Source: Clostridiales bacterium (GTDB lineage Bacteria; Bacillota; Clostridia; Oscillospirales; Oscillospiraceae). Taken from it: 64,000 nucleotides of DNA. Shown here piece after piece: positions 17,959-25,928 of this stretch. How positions within the stretch are numbered: position 1 is the stretch's first letter; each line of letters begins with the position of its first letter. The stretch lies in contig JALFRA010000021.1 of assembly GCA_022785125.1 (NCBI GenBank), forward strand, positions 1 through 64,000, written 5' to 3'. Under the pieces are notes generated by a model. That model made no database searches, was not told the origin of the DNA, and was given only the letters and a program-made list of their open reading frames with translations. The translations under genes were made by a program, and so were the position numbers.

Positions 17959-19188
17959 TTAAGTGGCGCTGCGGTACAGGAAAGTGACGATCTGCCCACG
18001 GCTGCAAATCAGGTCGGGGCTGAACGTGGTGGCGCTGGTGCCGCTGGTGATGCCCTCTTTCACGGCCCAGGCCACAGCCTGGGCATATGGGGCCTGACCG
18101 GATACATCCGTAAAGGAGGCGCTGCCGCCGGCGGGGCGGCCAGCCAGCTTCCACAGATAGGTGACGGCGGAGGCACGGGTGCAGGGTGTGTCGCCGCCAA
18201 AGCGGGAGCCGGATACCAGACCCTTTTCATAGGCCCACACAGCCGCCTTGGTGTAGTAGGCGTCGCCCGGCACGTCGGTAAAGGGATTGGAGATCGCAGG
18301 CTCCGGCGAGCCGTTGGCCCGCCACAGGAAGGTGAGGATCTGGGCGGTACTGCAGGTAGTGTCGGGGCTGAATGTGGTAGTGCTGGTGCCGCTGGTAATC
18401 TTCTTCTCCACAGCCCAGCGGACAGGCACGTTGTAGTAAGCGTCGGCGGATACGTCCACAAAGGGGGCTTTGTTTGCCTGAGCGGCCAGAGCGGTTTGCA
18501 ACTGATTCACGGTGGCGGCGGTGGCCGGGTTATAGAGGGTGATGATATACCCGTAATCGCTGCCAACCGCAAGGGTCTCTTTCTGCTTCCAGCCAGAGGC
18601 CTGCCAGGCCTTCCACTGGCTGTGGTCGGTCTGATCGGAAGAATCACTGTACTGCTGAACGGTGCCGTCCATATTAAGCAGGGCCACGTCTTGGTAAGTG
18701 GTGACCAGAACCTCATTTGCCGCTTCATCAATGCCGGTGGCAACATTGGCGGAGATATAGGAGCAAAGGCGGGTTTCATTGCCTCGCTCCACCAGGTAGA
18801 GATAGCCTTCTTCTGTACCCTGGTATGCGGTATTCATTTCACAGTTGGCGGTGCGTACCGCCTTTCCGCCGCTCATGGTCCAGATCTCAGCGGTGACAAA
18901 GCCGGATGCAGGATACTCCACCCGCAGTGTCACCAGCTCGGGCCGCTGGTCGCCGTTAAAATCGGTCAGCCCGGCGTAGATAAGCCCCTCGCCGAAGTAG
19001 GATATGCCGGAATACTCCAGCTTTTCCTCCTGGGCAATGGAATAGGTTTGGATCTGTTGCCGCAGAACGTTGTTGTAAGCTCCGGCGGTCTGTGGGTCCA
19101 GAGTGGATGGGGAGAGCGCACCTGCCGGGAGACTCAGCATTCCGCCGAGCAAACCTGCTGCCAATGTACCGCTGATCCATCGTTTCAT
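17959..19188 (-). CDS. Secreted SLH-domain protein
   Basis: 409 residues. Signal peptide MKRWISGTLAAGLLGGMLSL...AGALS. Residues about 30-220 are an unrecognised domain with a Ca-binding-like loop (GLTDFNGDQRPELVTL), similar in style to one in the outside part of the 779-residue sigma fusion. The C-terminal half has three SLH motifs: PFVDVSADAYYNVPVRWA, PFTDVPGDAYYTKAAVWA and SFTDVSGQAPYAQAVAWA. They anchor the protein to the wall. First gene of the leftward group, 25 bases before the RCC1-CAP-SLH gene. A sigma-A type promoter lies about 245 bases upstream, giving a long leader. Confidence 0.87.
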   Translation of the reverse strand: MKRWISGTLAAGLLGGMLSLPAGALSPSTLDPQTAGAYNNVLRQQIQTYSIAQEEKLEYSGISYFGEGLIYAGLTDFNGDQRPELVTLRVEYPASGFVTAEIWTMSGGKAVRTANCEMNTAYQGTEEGYLYLVERGNETRLCSYISANVATGIDEAANEVLVTTYQDVALLNMDGTVQQYSDSSDQTDHSQWKAWQASGWKQKETLAVGSDYGYIITLYNPATAATVNQLQTALAAQANKAPFVDVSADAYYNVPVRWAVEKKITSGTSTTTFSPDTTCSTAQILTFLWRANGSPEPAISNPFTDVPGDAYYTKAAVWAYEKGLVSGSRFGGDTPCTRASAVTYLWKLAGRPAGGSASFTDVSGQAPYAQAVAWAVKEGITSGTSATTFSPDLICSRGQIVTFLYRSAT

Positions 19189-19433
19189 ATCATAATTCCT
19201 CCTGTTTCTCTCCCGGCAAAAGGCCGGTGGTTATTTGATGGTGGGGCTGCTGCCAGCGGCGGAGGGCAAGACAGTCGGTTTGTTTGAATCCCCTGCCGGT
19301 CCGGCAAGCGGATCCCGTGGAAAGGAAGCGCCCGCGCCTCCGCCGCTTCAGCCTGTGCGAGCATTGCCGCTCACGACAGTAAGAGCATTGGGGGAGGGGT
19401 GCGGTTTTATTTTTGGGGAAAATTTTTAAAAAT

Positions 19434-19462
19434 ATTTTAACAGCCTTTCCTAAAATATACAA
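19434..19462 (-). promoter_or_regulatory. Sigma-A promoter for the SLH gene pair
   Basis: On the minus strand TTGTAT, a 17-base spacer and TAAAAT, in an AT-rich patch. Transcription would start near 19427, leaving about 240 untranslated bases before the ATG at 19188. In the rest of the 19190-19539 gap I see no gene and no clear riboswitch. Confidence 0.5.
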
Positions 19463-19539
19463 GCATGTTTTGTGAGGCATTAGCTAACATACATTTGCGG
19501 TGTATCTGGGTAGAATGCTGTTAGGTGGTGGCGCATAGT

Positions 19540-19788
19540 ATGAAGCGGACGCAAAAGCTGATTTTCGATGACGATATTTATAATACGATACGCCGCAATA
19601 TTCGGAAATACCGCAAGGAAAAGGGATTGACTTCCGCACAGCTTGCGGAGATGGTGGACCTTTCCCATGATTTTATACGGCAGATCCAATCGGAAAAAGC
19701 GGCTTACAATTTCTCTGTGGAGACCTTTTATAAGATATCCGTGGCCCTGGGAGTCGGTATGGATAAGCTGAGTAAAAAGCAGGAATAA
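19540..19788 (+). CDS. Small XRE-family DNA-binding regulator
   Basis: 82 residues from the ATG at 19540; AGGTGG lies about ten bases upstream, and the GTGs at 19525/19528 overlap that site. Nearly the whole protein is one helix-turn-helix domain: NIRKYRKEKGLTSAQLAEMV, then DLSHDFIRQIQSEKAAYNFS and the C-terminal FYKISVALGVGMDKLSK. No effector domain is present, so it is a stand-alone Cro/CI-type repressor or a phage-derived remnant. Single-gene transcript with its own terminator; divergent from the SLH genes, which it could regulate (inference). Confidence 0.85.
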   Translation: MKRTQKLIFDDDIYNTIRRNIRKYRKEKGLTSAQLAEMVDLSHDFIRQIQSEKAAYNFSVETFYKISVALGVGMDKLSKKQE

Positions 19789-19825
19789 CACCCCATTTCC
19801 TCTCAGAGGAAACGGGGTGTTTTTT
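19787..19825 (+). terminator. Terminator of the XRE regulator gene
   Basis: Stem ACACCCC.TTTCCTCT / AGGAAA.GGGGTGT with a 3-base loop and one mismatch, followed by TTTTTT. It starts on the stop codon itself. Confidence 0.88.
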
Positions 19826-19872
19826 GAACAGCCATCTCCGTTACGGCGATGGCTCAGGGGGAATGGATCAAG

Positions 19873-19904
19873 AAAAACGGCCTGCGCCTTTGAGGCGCAG
19901 GCCG
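19873..19904 (-). terminator. Terminator of galU
   Basis: 11-bp stem CGGCCTGCGCC / GGCGCAGGCCG with a 5-base loop; on the minus strand it is followed by a T-run. It lies 35 bases beyond the galU stop. Confidence 0.85.
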
Positions 19905-19939
19905 AAAAATTTGAGCACAGGAGCGCGGCAATCCACACC

Positions 19940-20812
19940 TTACCGCAGGCTCTCTGCCTTTTCTTTAATAAAGTGGCTCAGCCAGGAGGCCGTGGCCTTG
20001 TTTTCCAGAGCAAAGTCAATGGTGGCCTCCAGGAAGCCGCACAGGTTGCCGGTATCGTACCGGCGGCCCTCAAAGTCCACCGCCACCATCCGGCTCTTGC
20101 GGCAGAGCTCCCGCAGACCGTCGGTGAGCTGGATCTCCCCGCCGTAGCCCGGCTTCAGGTTCTCCAGAATGTCAAAGATCTGGGGGGTGAGCACATACCG
20201 GCCCAGGATGGCATAATTGGAGAACATCTCCTGAGGCGTGGGCTTCTCATTCATGTCGGAAACATCGAAGATCCGGTCCTCCAGAGAGGCGATCTTCACG
20301 GAAGAGTAGCGGGAAATGGCCTCGGTGGATACCTTCTGGACGCCCACGGCGGAAGCACCGTACTTCTCGGCGCCCTCAATCAGCTGGAGGGTCACCGGCT
20401 TTTTGGCCCGCATGATGTCGTCGCCCAGCAGCACGGCGAAGGGCTCGTCTCCCACAAAGCGCTTGGCCCGGTAGATGGCATGGCCCAGGCCCTTGGTCTC
20501 CTTCTGGCGGACATAGAAGATGTTGGCCAGATCGGCTGCCCGGCGGACCTCCACCAGCTCCCGCTCCTTGCCGGCCTGGAGCAGGCGGGTCTCCAGTTCG
20601 GGGTAGTAGTCAAAGTAGTCGTCCATGGCGGACTTGGCCCGGTTGGTGACGATGAGGATATCCTCAATGCCGGAGGCCACAGCCTCCTCAATGATATACT
20701 GGATCACAGGCTTGTCCACCATAGGGAGCATTTCCTTGGGGACGGTCTTGGTGGCGGGGAGCATCCTTGTCCCCAGACCAGCGGCGGGGATGACAGCCTT
20801 GCGGACTTTCAT
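19940..20812 (-). CDS. galU: UTP-glucose-1-phosphate uridylyltransferase GalU
   Basis: 290 residues, standard length. It makes UDP-glucose from UTP and glucose-1-phosphate for cell-wall glycans and exopolysaccharide. The nucleotide-binding start is canonical (VIPAAGLGTRMLPATK, residues 7-22) with KEMLPMVDKPVIQYI next. Also clear are GLGHAIYRAK (about 108), the metal Asp in VLLGDDIM, and ENLKPGYGGEIQLTDGL (about 225). ATG start with a GGAGG-type site. It is followed by a terminator and preceded by queT with a 43-base gap. Confidence 0.96.
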   Translation of the reverse strand: MKVRKAVIPAAGLGTRMLPATKTVPKEMLPMVDKPVIQYIIEEAVASGIEDILIVTNRAKSAMDDYFDYYPELETRLLQAGKERELVEVRRAADLANIFYVRQKETKGLGHAIYRAKRFVGDEPFAVLLGDDIMRAKKPVTLQLIEGAEKYGASAVGVQKVSTEAISRYSSVKIASLEDRIFDVSDMNEKPTPQEMFSNYAILGRYVLTPQIFDILENLKPGYGGEIQLTDGLRELCRKSRMVAVDFEGRRYDTGNLCGFLEATIDFALENKATASWLSHFIKEKAESLR

Positions 20813-20855
20813 GAGGGAATCCTCCTTGTTTGTTATAAAACTGAGGGACGTCGCC

Positions 20856-21383
20856 TCAGCGGACGGCCAGGCGGCGTTCCGGGATCATAGTGCGGAAATA
20901 GCGGATCTTGGGCAGGCCCAGCAGCAGCACGGAGCCCAGCACATAGCAGGCCAGGGCCTCGCCCGCCACAAAGGTCCACATATTAAACCCGTAAGCAGCC
21001 CAAAAAGCACCGTTGATGGCTCCTGCCTGGGCCCAGGCCCACATGGGGGGCAGCAGCAGGGCGTTCAGTACAATGGGGGGCAGAGCGGCCAGATACCAGC
21101 GGGGCATCCTGGCGCTCAGGAACGCGGCGATGGCGGTGGCCAGAGTGCCCACCACCATGTCAATAGGGCCGTAGGGAGAGAGAATATTGGTCAGCAGGCA
21201 GCCCAGCGCCAGGCCCGGCGCGGTGGCAGGAAACAGGAAGGGAAGCACGGTGAGGGCCTCTCCCAGACGGACCTGGACAGGTCCAAAGGTGAGCTGAAAG
21301 ATGTTGCCGAAATAGCACAGGACAAAGTAGACGGCGGCCACCATGGCGGCCAGGGTGAGATCACGGGTGTTGCATTTGTGCAT
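20856..21383 (-). CDS. queT: QueT-family queuosine-precursor ECF transporter S component
   Basis: 175 residues, five to six membrane segments. The family mark is GNIFQLTFGPVQVRLGEALTVLPFLFP near residue 26, followed by the GLALGC..TNILSPYGPIDMV segment. QueT is the substrate-binding membrane subunit of an energy-coupling-factor transporter for queuosine precursors (preQ1/preQ0); the shared EcfAA'T module would be elsewhere. A structured leader just upstream supports this, since queT genes are often under preQ1 riboswitches. It runs leftward, 43 bases before galU, and may be read through into it. Confidence 0.88.
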   Translation of the reverse strand: MHKCNTRDLTLAAMVAAVYFVLCYFGNIFQLTFGPVQVRLGEALTVLPFLFPATAPGLALGCLLTNILSPYGPIDMVVGTLATAIAAFLSARMPRWYLAALPPIVLNALLLPPMWAWAQAGAINGAFWAAYGFNMWTFVAGEALACYVLGSVLLLGLPKIRYFRTMIPERRLAVR

Positions 21384-21480
21384 GGTTGATTTGGAACCTC
21401 CATTTTCGTATTTAGAGAACGACGGTGAGTCCCGCCGAACGAACGCGGCGCTGCCGCGCTTGGACCGGGTGTGGAAACCA
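21384..21480 (-). promoter_or_regulatory. Structured leader of queT, candidate preQ1 riboswitch
   Basis: Minus strand, in transcript order: stem CGCGGC-AGC-GCCGCG, then GGCGG-GACTCA-CCGTC (one G-U), an A-rich stretch, and TGGAGG in the binding-site region before the ATG. Two compact helices followed by an A-rich tract overlapping the ribosome site is how small preQ1 riboswitches are built. The downstream gene is the expected one. I cannot assign a class by eye. Confidence 0.4.
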
Positions 21481-21542
21481 GTCGGTCACATTTTAGCACA
21501 ATCCCTGTGGAAAGGCAAGGGAGAGGGCTTTTCCGGCGCTGA

Positions 21543-21571
21543 TTTACAGGGTCGGAAGAACCTGCTATACT
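21543..21571 (+). promoter_or_regulatory. Sigma-A promoter of niaR
   Basis: TTTACA, 17-base spacer, TATACT. The predicted start is about 20 bases before the AAAGGAGG site of niaR. Confidence 0.65.
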
Positions 21572-21597
21572 GGTCAAAAAACAAAGGAGGAAGCAGG

Positions 21598-22119
21598 ATG
21601 GAACGATCCGCCGCACAGGACCGCCGGAAGGCGGTGGAGCAGATGCTGGAGGAGGCCGGGGGGCCGGTAAGCGCCACGGCGCTGGCCAGGCGGTTCTTGG
21701 TAAGCCGCCAGATCATTGTGGGGGACGTGGCCCTGCTGCGGGCGGCCGGGGCGGACATCGTGGCCACCCCCCGGGGCTATGTGCTGGGCCGCCGCCCCGC
21801 CGGGGTGGAGCGGACGGTAGCCTGTGTCCACGCCCCGGAGGAGATGGAAGCGGAGCTCAACGCCATTGTGGACGCCGGGGGCGAGGTGGCCGATGTGATC
21901 GTGGAGCATCCGGTCTACGGTCAGCTCACAGGTATATTGGGGGTACGTTCCCGATATGATGTACAGGAGTTTCTTCAGAGGGTACGGGCTGACAGGGCCC
22001 GTCCCCTCTCTGAACTGACGGGGGGTATCCATCTTCATACAATTCGGTGTAAAGATGAGAAAACGTTCCAAAGGATACAGAATTCTCTGGAAAAAGCGGG
22101 ATTTTTGCTGGATATGTGA
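21598..22119 (+). CDS. niaR: NiaR-type transcriptional repressor of niacin uptake/NAD genes
   Basis: 173 residues from ATG 21598, which has AAAGGAGG eight bases before it; the open frame extends upstream through the promoter and is not real there. N-terminal HTH_11 winged helix (VSATALARRFLVSRQIIVGD, about 20-40), then the 3H domain named for three conserved His. These are visible as IVEHPVYGQL, GGIHLHTIRC and the VHAPEEM strand. The family binds nicotinate with a metal ion and represses niacin transport and salvage genes. Monocistronic; it neighbours another vitamin-like transporter (queT) but is divergent from it. Confidence 0.88.
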   Translation: MERSAAQDRRKAVEQMLEEAGGPVSATALARRFLVSRQIIVGDVALLRAAGADIVATPRGYVLGRRPAGVERTVACVHAPEEMEAELNAIVDAGGEVADVIVEHPVYGQLTGILGVRSRYDVQEFLQRVRADRARPLSELTGGIHLHTIRCKDEKTFQRIQNSLEKAGFLLDM

Positions 22120-22169
22120 ATATGAAATGGATGAAAGACGAAACTTATGTTAAATGTGCCGAAAAAGTA

Positions 22170-22198
22170 TTGCCAAATTGTGAATAATGGTGTATCAT
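22170..22198 (+). promoter_or_regulatory. Sigma-A promoter of the first nhaC gene
   Basis: TTGCCA, 17-base spacer, TATCAT. The predicted transcription start (about 22205) falls on the first base of the conserved leader hairpin. Confidence 0.7.
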
Positions 22199-22204
22199 AA
22201 AAAA

Positions 22205-22238
22205 CGAATCCTAGGGTTGGGGAGGCTTATAGGATTCA
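22205..22238 (+). promoter_or_regulatory. Conserved leader hairpin before nhaC copy 1
   Basis: Stem GAATCC (22206-22211) / GGATTC (22232-22237) enclosing a purine-rich loop that contains GGGTTGGGGAG and CTT. The same arms and loop precede the second nhaC gene, again at the predicted start of the RNA, and little else in the two leaders is alike. Conservation of a TSS-proximal structure before Na+/H+ antiporters suggests an ion-sensing riboswitch such as the DUF1646 (Na+) or nhaA-I (Li+) classes. The class is inferred, not recognised. Confidence 0.5.
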
Positions 22239-22259
22239 AAATTATAAGGGAGGGTTATT

Positions 22260-23918
22260 ATGAACTCACCACGAATGCAACGGTTCGGAAGAATCCTGTT
22301 GGTTGTCTTTGCCCTGGCATGTGTCCTGATGACGGTCGCCTTTGCTGAAGGCGATGCCCCTAGCAGCGCGGTATATGGCACGATCGCGTCCCTGCTGCCC
22401 CCTGTGGTGGCTATCGGTCTGGCTCTGATCACCAAGGAAGTGTATTCTTCCCTGTTCCTCGGTATTTTGGTCGGCTGCTTCCTGCAGGTGAACGGCAGCC
22501 CTCTGGATGCGTTCCAGTTCTTTGTCAGCCACCTGTGCTCCAACGCCGGCGGCAATATGGGTATCCTGATGTTCCTGGTCATCCTGGGCACCATGGTGGC
22601 CCTGATGATCCGGGCCGGCGGCTCCAAGGCCTACGGCGACTGGGCCGTGTCCCACATCAAGACCAAGTCCGGCGCTCTGTGGTCCACCTTTATCCTGGCT
22701 CTGGTGCTGGGCGTGGACGACTACTTCAACAACCTGACCACCGGTAACGTGATGCGTCCCGTGGCCGACGGCCACCACATCTCCCGCGCCAAACTGTCCT
22801 ATATGTGCGACGCTACCGCCGCTCCCGTTTGTATCATGATGCCTGTGTCCTCCTGGGCCGCCGCCGTCACCGGCGTTATCGGCAACGAGGAGGTGGGTTT
22901 CCAGATCTTCCTGCGGGCCATCCCCTACAACTACTATGCCATTCTGACCCTGGTCTTCATCATGGTCATGACCTGCCTGAACATCGACTACGGTCCCATG
23001 CGCAAGCATGAGGACAACGCCGCCAAGGGCGACCTGTACACCACCCCCGAGCGTCCCTTCGCCGACGCCAAGGAGATGAAGTTCAACCCCGACGGCAAGG
23101 TCATCGACCTGGTCATTCCTGTTATTATTCTGATCATCGGCTGCGTGTCTGCCATGGTCTATGTCGGTTATCAGAACGGCGGCCATGACCTCATCACCGC
23201 CTTCGCCAACACCTCCGCTTTTGACGCGCTGCCCTTCGGTTCTCTGATCGCCCTGATCGTCAACATGATCTACTTCATGATCCGTCGTTCCATGAAGTTC
23301 ACCGAGCTGATGGATTGCCTGCCTGAGGGCTTCAAGCAGATGGTGCCCGCCATCCTGATTCTGTGCCTGGCCTGGACCATCGGCGACGTGACCAAGGGCC
23401 TGGGTGCTCCTCAGTTCGTGGCTGGCCTCGTGGCAGATCTGAGCGGTAAGCTGTTTGCTCTGCTGCCCGCCGTGGTGTTCATCATCGCCGCCTTCCTGGG
23501 CTTCGCCACCGGTACTTCCTGGGGTACCTTCTCCATCCTGCTGCCCATCGTGATCCCCGTTTTCTCCGGCGGTACCCCCGCTGTTGACCTGACGGTGAGC
23601 GACCTGAACAACAACCTGCTGATGATCTCCATTGCTGCCACCCTGGGCGGCGCGGTTATGGGCGACCACTGCTCCCCCATTTCCGATACCACCATTATGG
23701 CTTCCTCCGGCGCTCAGTGCTACCACCTGAACCATGTGGCCACTCAGCTGCCCTATGCCCTGACCGTGGCGGTCGTGGCTTTCTTCAACTACATCATCAC
23801 CGCTTTCATCAAGAACCCCATTATCTGTCTGCCCATTGCCATCATTTCCATGGTCGCTGTCCTGCTGGTTATCGGCAAGGTCAACCACTCCATGAACCGT
23901 CACTCTCAGCGCGACTGA
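22260..23918 (+). CDS. nhaC: NhaC-family Na+/H+ antiporter, copy 1
   Basis: 552 residues, about 12 membrane helices. ATG start with AAGGGAGGG upstream. Typical family segments are ALITKEVYSSLFLGILVGCF, the acidic membrane motif LVLGVDDYFNNLTTGNVMRP (about 155-175) and SYMCDATAAPVCIMMPVSSW. In the C-terminal half are FATGTSWGTFSILLPIVIP and MGDHCSPISDTTIMASSGA. NhaC proteins exchange H+ for Na+ and some relatives take up amino acids or dicarboxylates. The N-terminus reads like a signal peptide (LACVLMTVAFAEGD), shared with copy 2. Strong, uniform codon use points to high expression. Own promoter and terminator. Confidence 0.9.
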   Translation: MNSPRMQRFGRILLVVFALACVLMTVAFAEGDAPSSAVYGTIASLLPPVVAIGLALITKEVYSSLFLGILVGCFLQVNGSPLDAFQFFVSHLCSNAGGNMGILMFLVILGTMVALMIRAGGSKAYGDWAVSHIKTKSGALWSTFILALVLGVDDYFNNLTTGNVMRPVADGHHISRAKLSYMCDATAAPVCIMMPVSSWAAAVTGVIGNEEVGFQIFLRAIPYNYYAILTLVFIMVMTCLNIDYGPMRKHEDNAAKGDLYTTPERPFADAKEMKFNPDGKVIDLVIPVIILIIGCVSAMVYVGYQNGGHDLITAFANTSAFDALPFGSLIALIVNMIYFMIRRSMKFTELMDCLPEGFKQMVPAILILCLAWTIGDVTKGLGAPQFVAGLVADLSGKLFALLPAVVFIIAAFLGFATGTSWGTFSILLPIVIPVFSGGTPAVDLTVSDLNNNLLMISIAATLGGAVMGDHCSPISDTTIMASSGAQCYHLNHVATQLPYALTVAVVAFFNYIITAFIKNPIICLPIAIISMVAVLLVIGKVNHSMNRHSQRD

Positions 23919-23945
23919 GCGTGACCCCGGCAAACTGCATATGAT

Positions 23946-23989
23946 GAAAATCGCCCCCGCCGTGCAAAACACGGTGGGGGCGATTTTTT
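23946..23989 (+). terminator. Terminator of nhaC copy 1
   Basis: Stem CGCCCCCGCCGTG / CACGGTGGGGGCG with a 4-5 base loop, followed by ATTTTTT; 27 bases after the stop. Confidence 0.92.
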
Positions 23990-24127
23990 GCCTGAAGCAC
24001 ACAGATCTGCAGAATGGTGAACAGGACTGGATTGGAAGGATATTGAAAAGTATATAGATTAATTAACCAAAAAAGAGGGTGCTATTCTGTGAGGCTCTAC
24101 AAAAATAGACAAACGGATAAAAAAACA

Positions 24128-24157
24128 TTGTCAAATTAATCACAATTTTGTTATGAT
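24128..24157 (+). promoter_or_regulatory. Sigma-A promoter of the second nhaC gene
   Basis: TTGTCA, 18-base spacer, TATGAT, placed relative to the leader hairpin exactly as in copy 1. The 24000-24127 stretch before it shows nothing else. Confidence 0.68.
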
Positions 24158-24164
24158 ACCTCTC

Positions 24165-24194
24165 GAATCCTTGGGTTGGGGAGCTTTGGGATTC
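24165..24194 (+). promoter_or_regulatory. Conserved leader hairpin before nhaC copy 2
   Basis: Arms GAATCC (24165-24170) / GGATTC (24189-24194) around TTGGGTTGGGGAGCTTTG. The loop core GGGTTGGGGAG and a following CTT match copy 1, while a few loop bases differ, so the conserved positions are the core rather than the whole region. It starts at the predicted first bases of the transcript, about 50 bases before the ATG. Confidence 0.5.
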
Positions 24195-24217
24195 ACCATC
24201 TCAATAGGAGGGCTGAT

Positions 24218-25882
24218 ATGAATTCACCGCGTATCAAACGATCTGGCAAGATCCTTCTTGTCCTGTTTACACTCGCTTGTATGCTGGCGACCGTAGTTTT
24301 TGCTGAAGGAGATGTGGAGCACACCAGTAAACTCTGGGGCACCGCATTCTCACTGCTCCCGCCCGTGGTGGCGATTATTCTCGCACTGATCACCAAAGAA
24401 GTGTACTCCTCTCTGTTCCTCGGCATCCTGGTGGGATGTATGTTGAACACCAATGGCGATGTCGTAGGTGCGTTTCAGGATTTCGTGTCCCGGCTGACGA
24501 GCAACGCCGGCGGCAATATGGGTATCCTGATGTTCCTGGTCATCCTGGGCACCATGGTGGCTCTGATGATCCGGGCCGGCGGTTCCAAGGCCTATGGCGA
24601 TTGGGCCGTATCTCATATCAAGACCAAATCCGGCGCCTTGTGGTCCACCTTCATCCTGGCCATTGTGCTGGGGGTGGACGACTACTTCAACAATCTGACC
24701 ACAGGTAACGTGATGCGTCCCGTCACCGACGGCCACCACATCTCCCGGGCCAAGCTGTCCTATATGTGTGACGCCACCGCCGCTCCCGTGTGTATCATGA
24801 TGCCCGTGTCCTCCTGGGCCGCAGCCGTTACCGGCATTATCGGCAACGATGAGCTGGGCTTCCAGATTTTTCTGAAGGCCATTCCTTACAACTACTACGC
24901 CATTTTGACTCTGGTCTTCATCGTGGTCATGACCTGCCTGAACATTGACTATGGCCCCATGAAGAAGCACGAGGACAACGCCGCCAAGGGAGATTTGTAT
25001 ACCACCCCTGAGCGTCCCTTCGCCGGTGTGGAGGAGATGAAGTTTAACCCCAACGGCAAGGTCATCGATCTGGTGATCCCAGTAATTGCACTGGTGGCCT
25101 GCTGCGTGGGCGCCATGATCCTGGTGGGCTATCAGAACGGCGGTACTGATATCATCACCGCTTTTGCCAACACTTCCGCCTTTGATGCGCTGCCTTTGGG
25201 CTCTCTGATCGCTCTGATCTTCACCATGATCTTCTTTACCGTGCGCCGTTCCATGAAGTTTACCGAGCTGATGGATTGTCTGCCCGGCGGTTTCAAGCAG
25301 ATGGTGCCTGCCATCCTGATCCTCTGCCTGGCCTGGACCATCGGCGATGTGACCAAGACCCTGGGCGCCCCCGAGTTTGTGGCCGACATTGTGTCCGGCT
25401 TTGGCGAGAGCCTCCACAACTTCCTGCCCGCCGTGGTGTTTATCATCGCCGCATTCCTGGGCTTCGCCACCGGTACTTCCTGGGGCACCTTTACCATCCT
25501 GCTGCCCATCGTGATCCCGGTGTTCTCCGGCGGCGTGGCCGCGGCTGATCTGACTGCTGATTTGATCAACGGCAACGATATGCTGATGATCGCCATTGCC
25601 GCCACTCTGGGCGGCGCGGTGATGGGCGACCACTGCTCTCCCATCTCTGATACCACTATCATGGCCTCCTCCGGCGCTCAGTGCTACCACCTGAACCATG
25701 TGGCCACTCAGCTGCCTTACGCGGTCACCGTGGCGGCGGTCTGCTTCGTCAACTACATCCTGGCTGCCCTGATTCAGAGCATGGTTCTGAACCTGCTCAT
25801 CGCTGTGGTTTCCATGGTAGTGGTCCTGTTCATCATTGGCAAGGTCAATCACTCCATGAATGTCCACTCCCAGCGAGACTGA
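24218..25882 (+). CDS. nhaC: NhaC-family Na+/H+ antiporter, copy 2
   Basis: 554 residues from ATG 24218 (TAGGAGGG upstream; the open frame begins earlier inside the leader). Close paralogue of copy 1 along its whole length, with the same motifs: IVLGVDDYFNNLTTGNVMRP, CDATAAPVCIMMPVSSW, FATGTSWGTFTILLP and MGDHCSPISDTTIMASSG. The divergent parts are the N-terminal 80 residues, the cytoplasmic loop near 285-300 and a segment near 395-410 (DIVSGFGESLHNF against LVADLSGKLFAL). A tandem duplication that kept its promoter and leader suggests two tuned versions under one signal. Confidence 0.9.
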   Translation: MNSPRIKRSGKILLVLFTLACMLATVVFAEGDVEHTSKLWGTAFSLLPPVVAIILALITKEVYSSLFLGILVGCMLNTNGDVVGAFQDFVSRLTSNAGGNMGILMFLVILGTMVALMIRAGGSKAYGDWAVSHIKTKSGALWSTFILAIVLGVDDYFNNLTTGNVMRPVTDGHHISRAKLSYMCDATAAPVCIMMPVSSWAAAVTGIIGNDELGFQIFLKAIPYNYYAILTLVFIVVMTCLNIDYGPMKKHEDNAAKGDLYTTPERPFAGVEEMKFNPNGKVIDLVIPVIALVACCVGAMILVGYQNGGTDIITAFANTSAFDALPLGSLIALIFTMIFFTVRRSMKFTELMDCLPGGFKQMVPAILILCLAWTIGDVTKTLGAPEFVADIVSGFGESLHNFLPAVVFIIAAFLGFATGTSWGTFTILLPIVIPVFSGGVAAADLTADLINGNDMLMIAIAATLGGAVMGDHCSPISDTTIMASSGAQCYHLNHVATQLPYAVTVAAVCFVNYILAALIQSMVLNLLIAVVSMVVVLFIIGKVNHSMNVHSQRD

Positions 25883-25890
25883 TTTCGCCA

Positions 25891-25922
25891 AAAAAGTCCG
25901 GCCCTTGTGGGCCGGACTTTTT
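25891..25922. terminator. Bidirectional terminator between nhaC and the DHHW gene
   Basis: Stem AAAAGTCCGGCCC / GGGCCGGACTTTTT with a 4-base loop. The A- and T-runs on both sides serve the rightward nhaC and the leftward DHHW/MBOAT transcript, both of which end here. Confidence 0.9.
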
Positions 25923-25928
25923 GCTTGT

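Noticed and set aside
22266-24002. 578-codon leftward ORF opposite nhaC copy 1 (and a similar 559-codon one at 24350-26029)
   Set aside because: Gly/His/Asp-rich translation typical of the antisense of a codon-biased gene. The sense strand encodes full-length NhaC with promoter and terminator.
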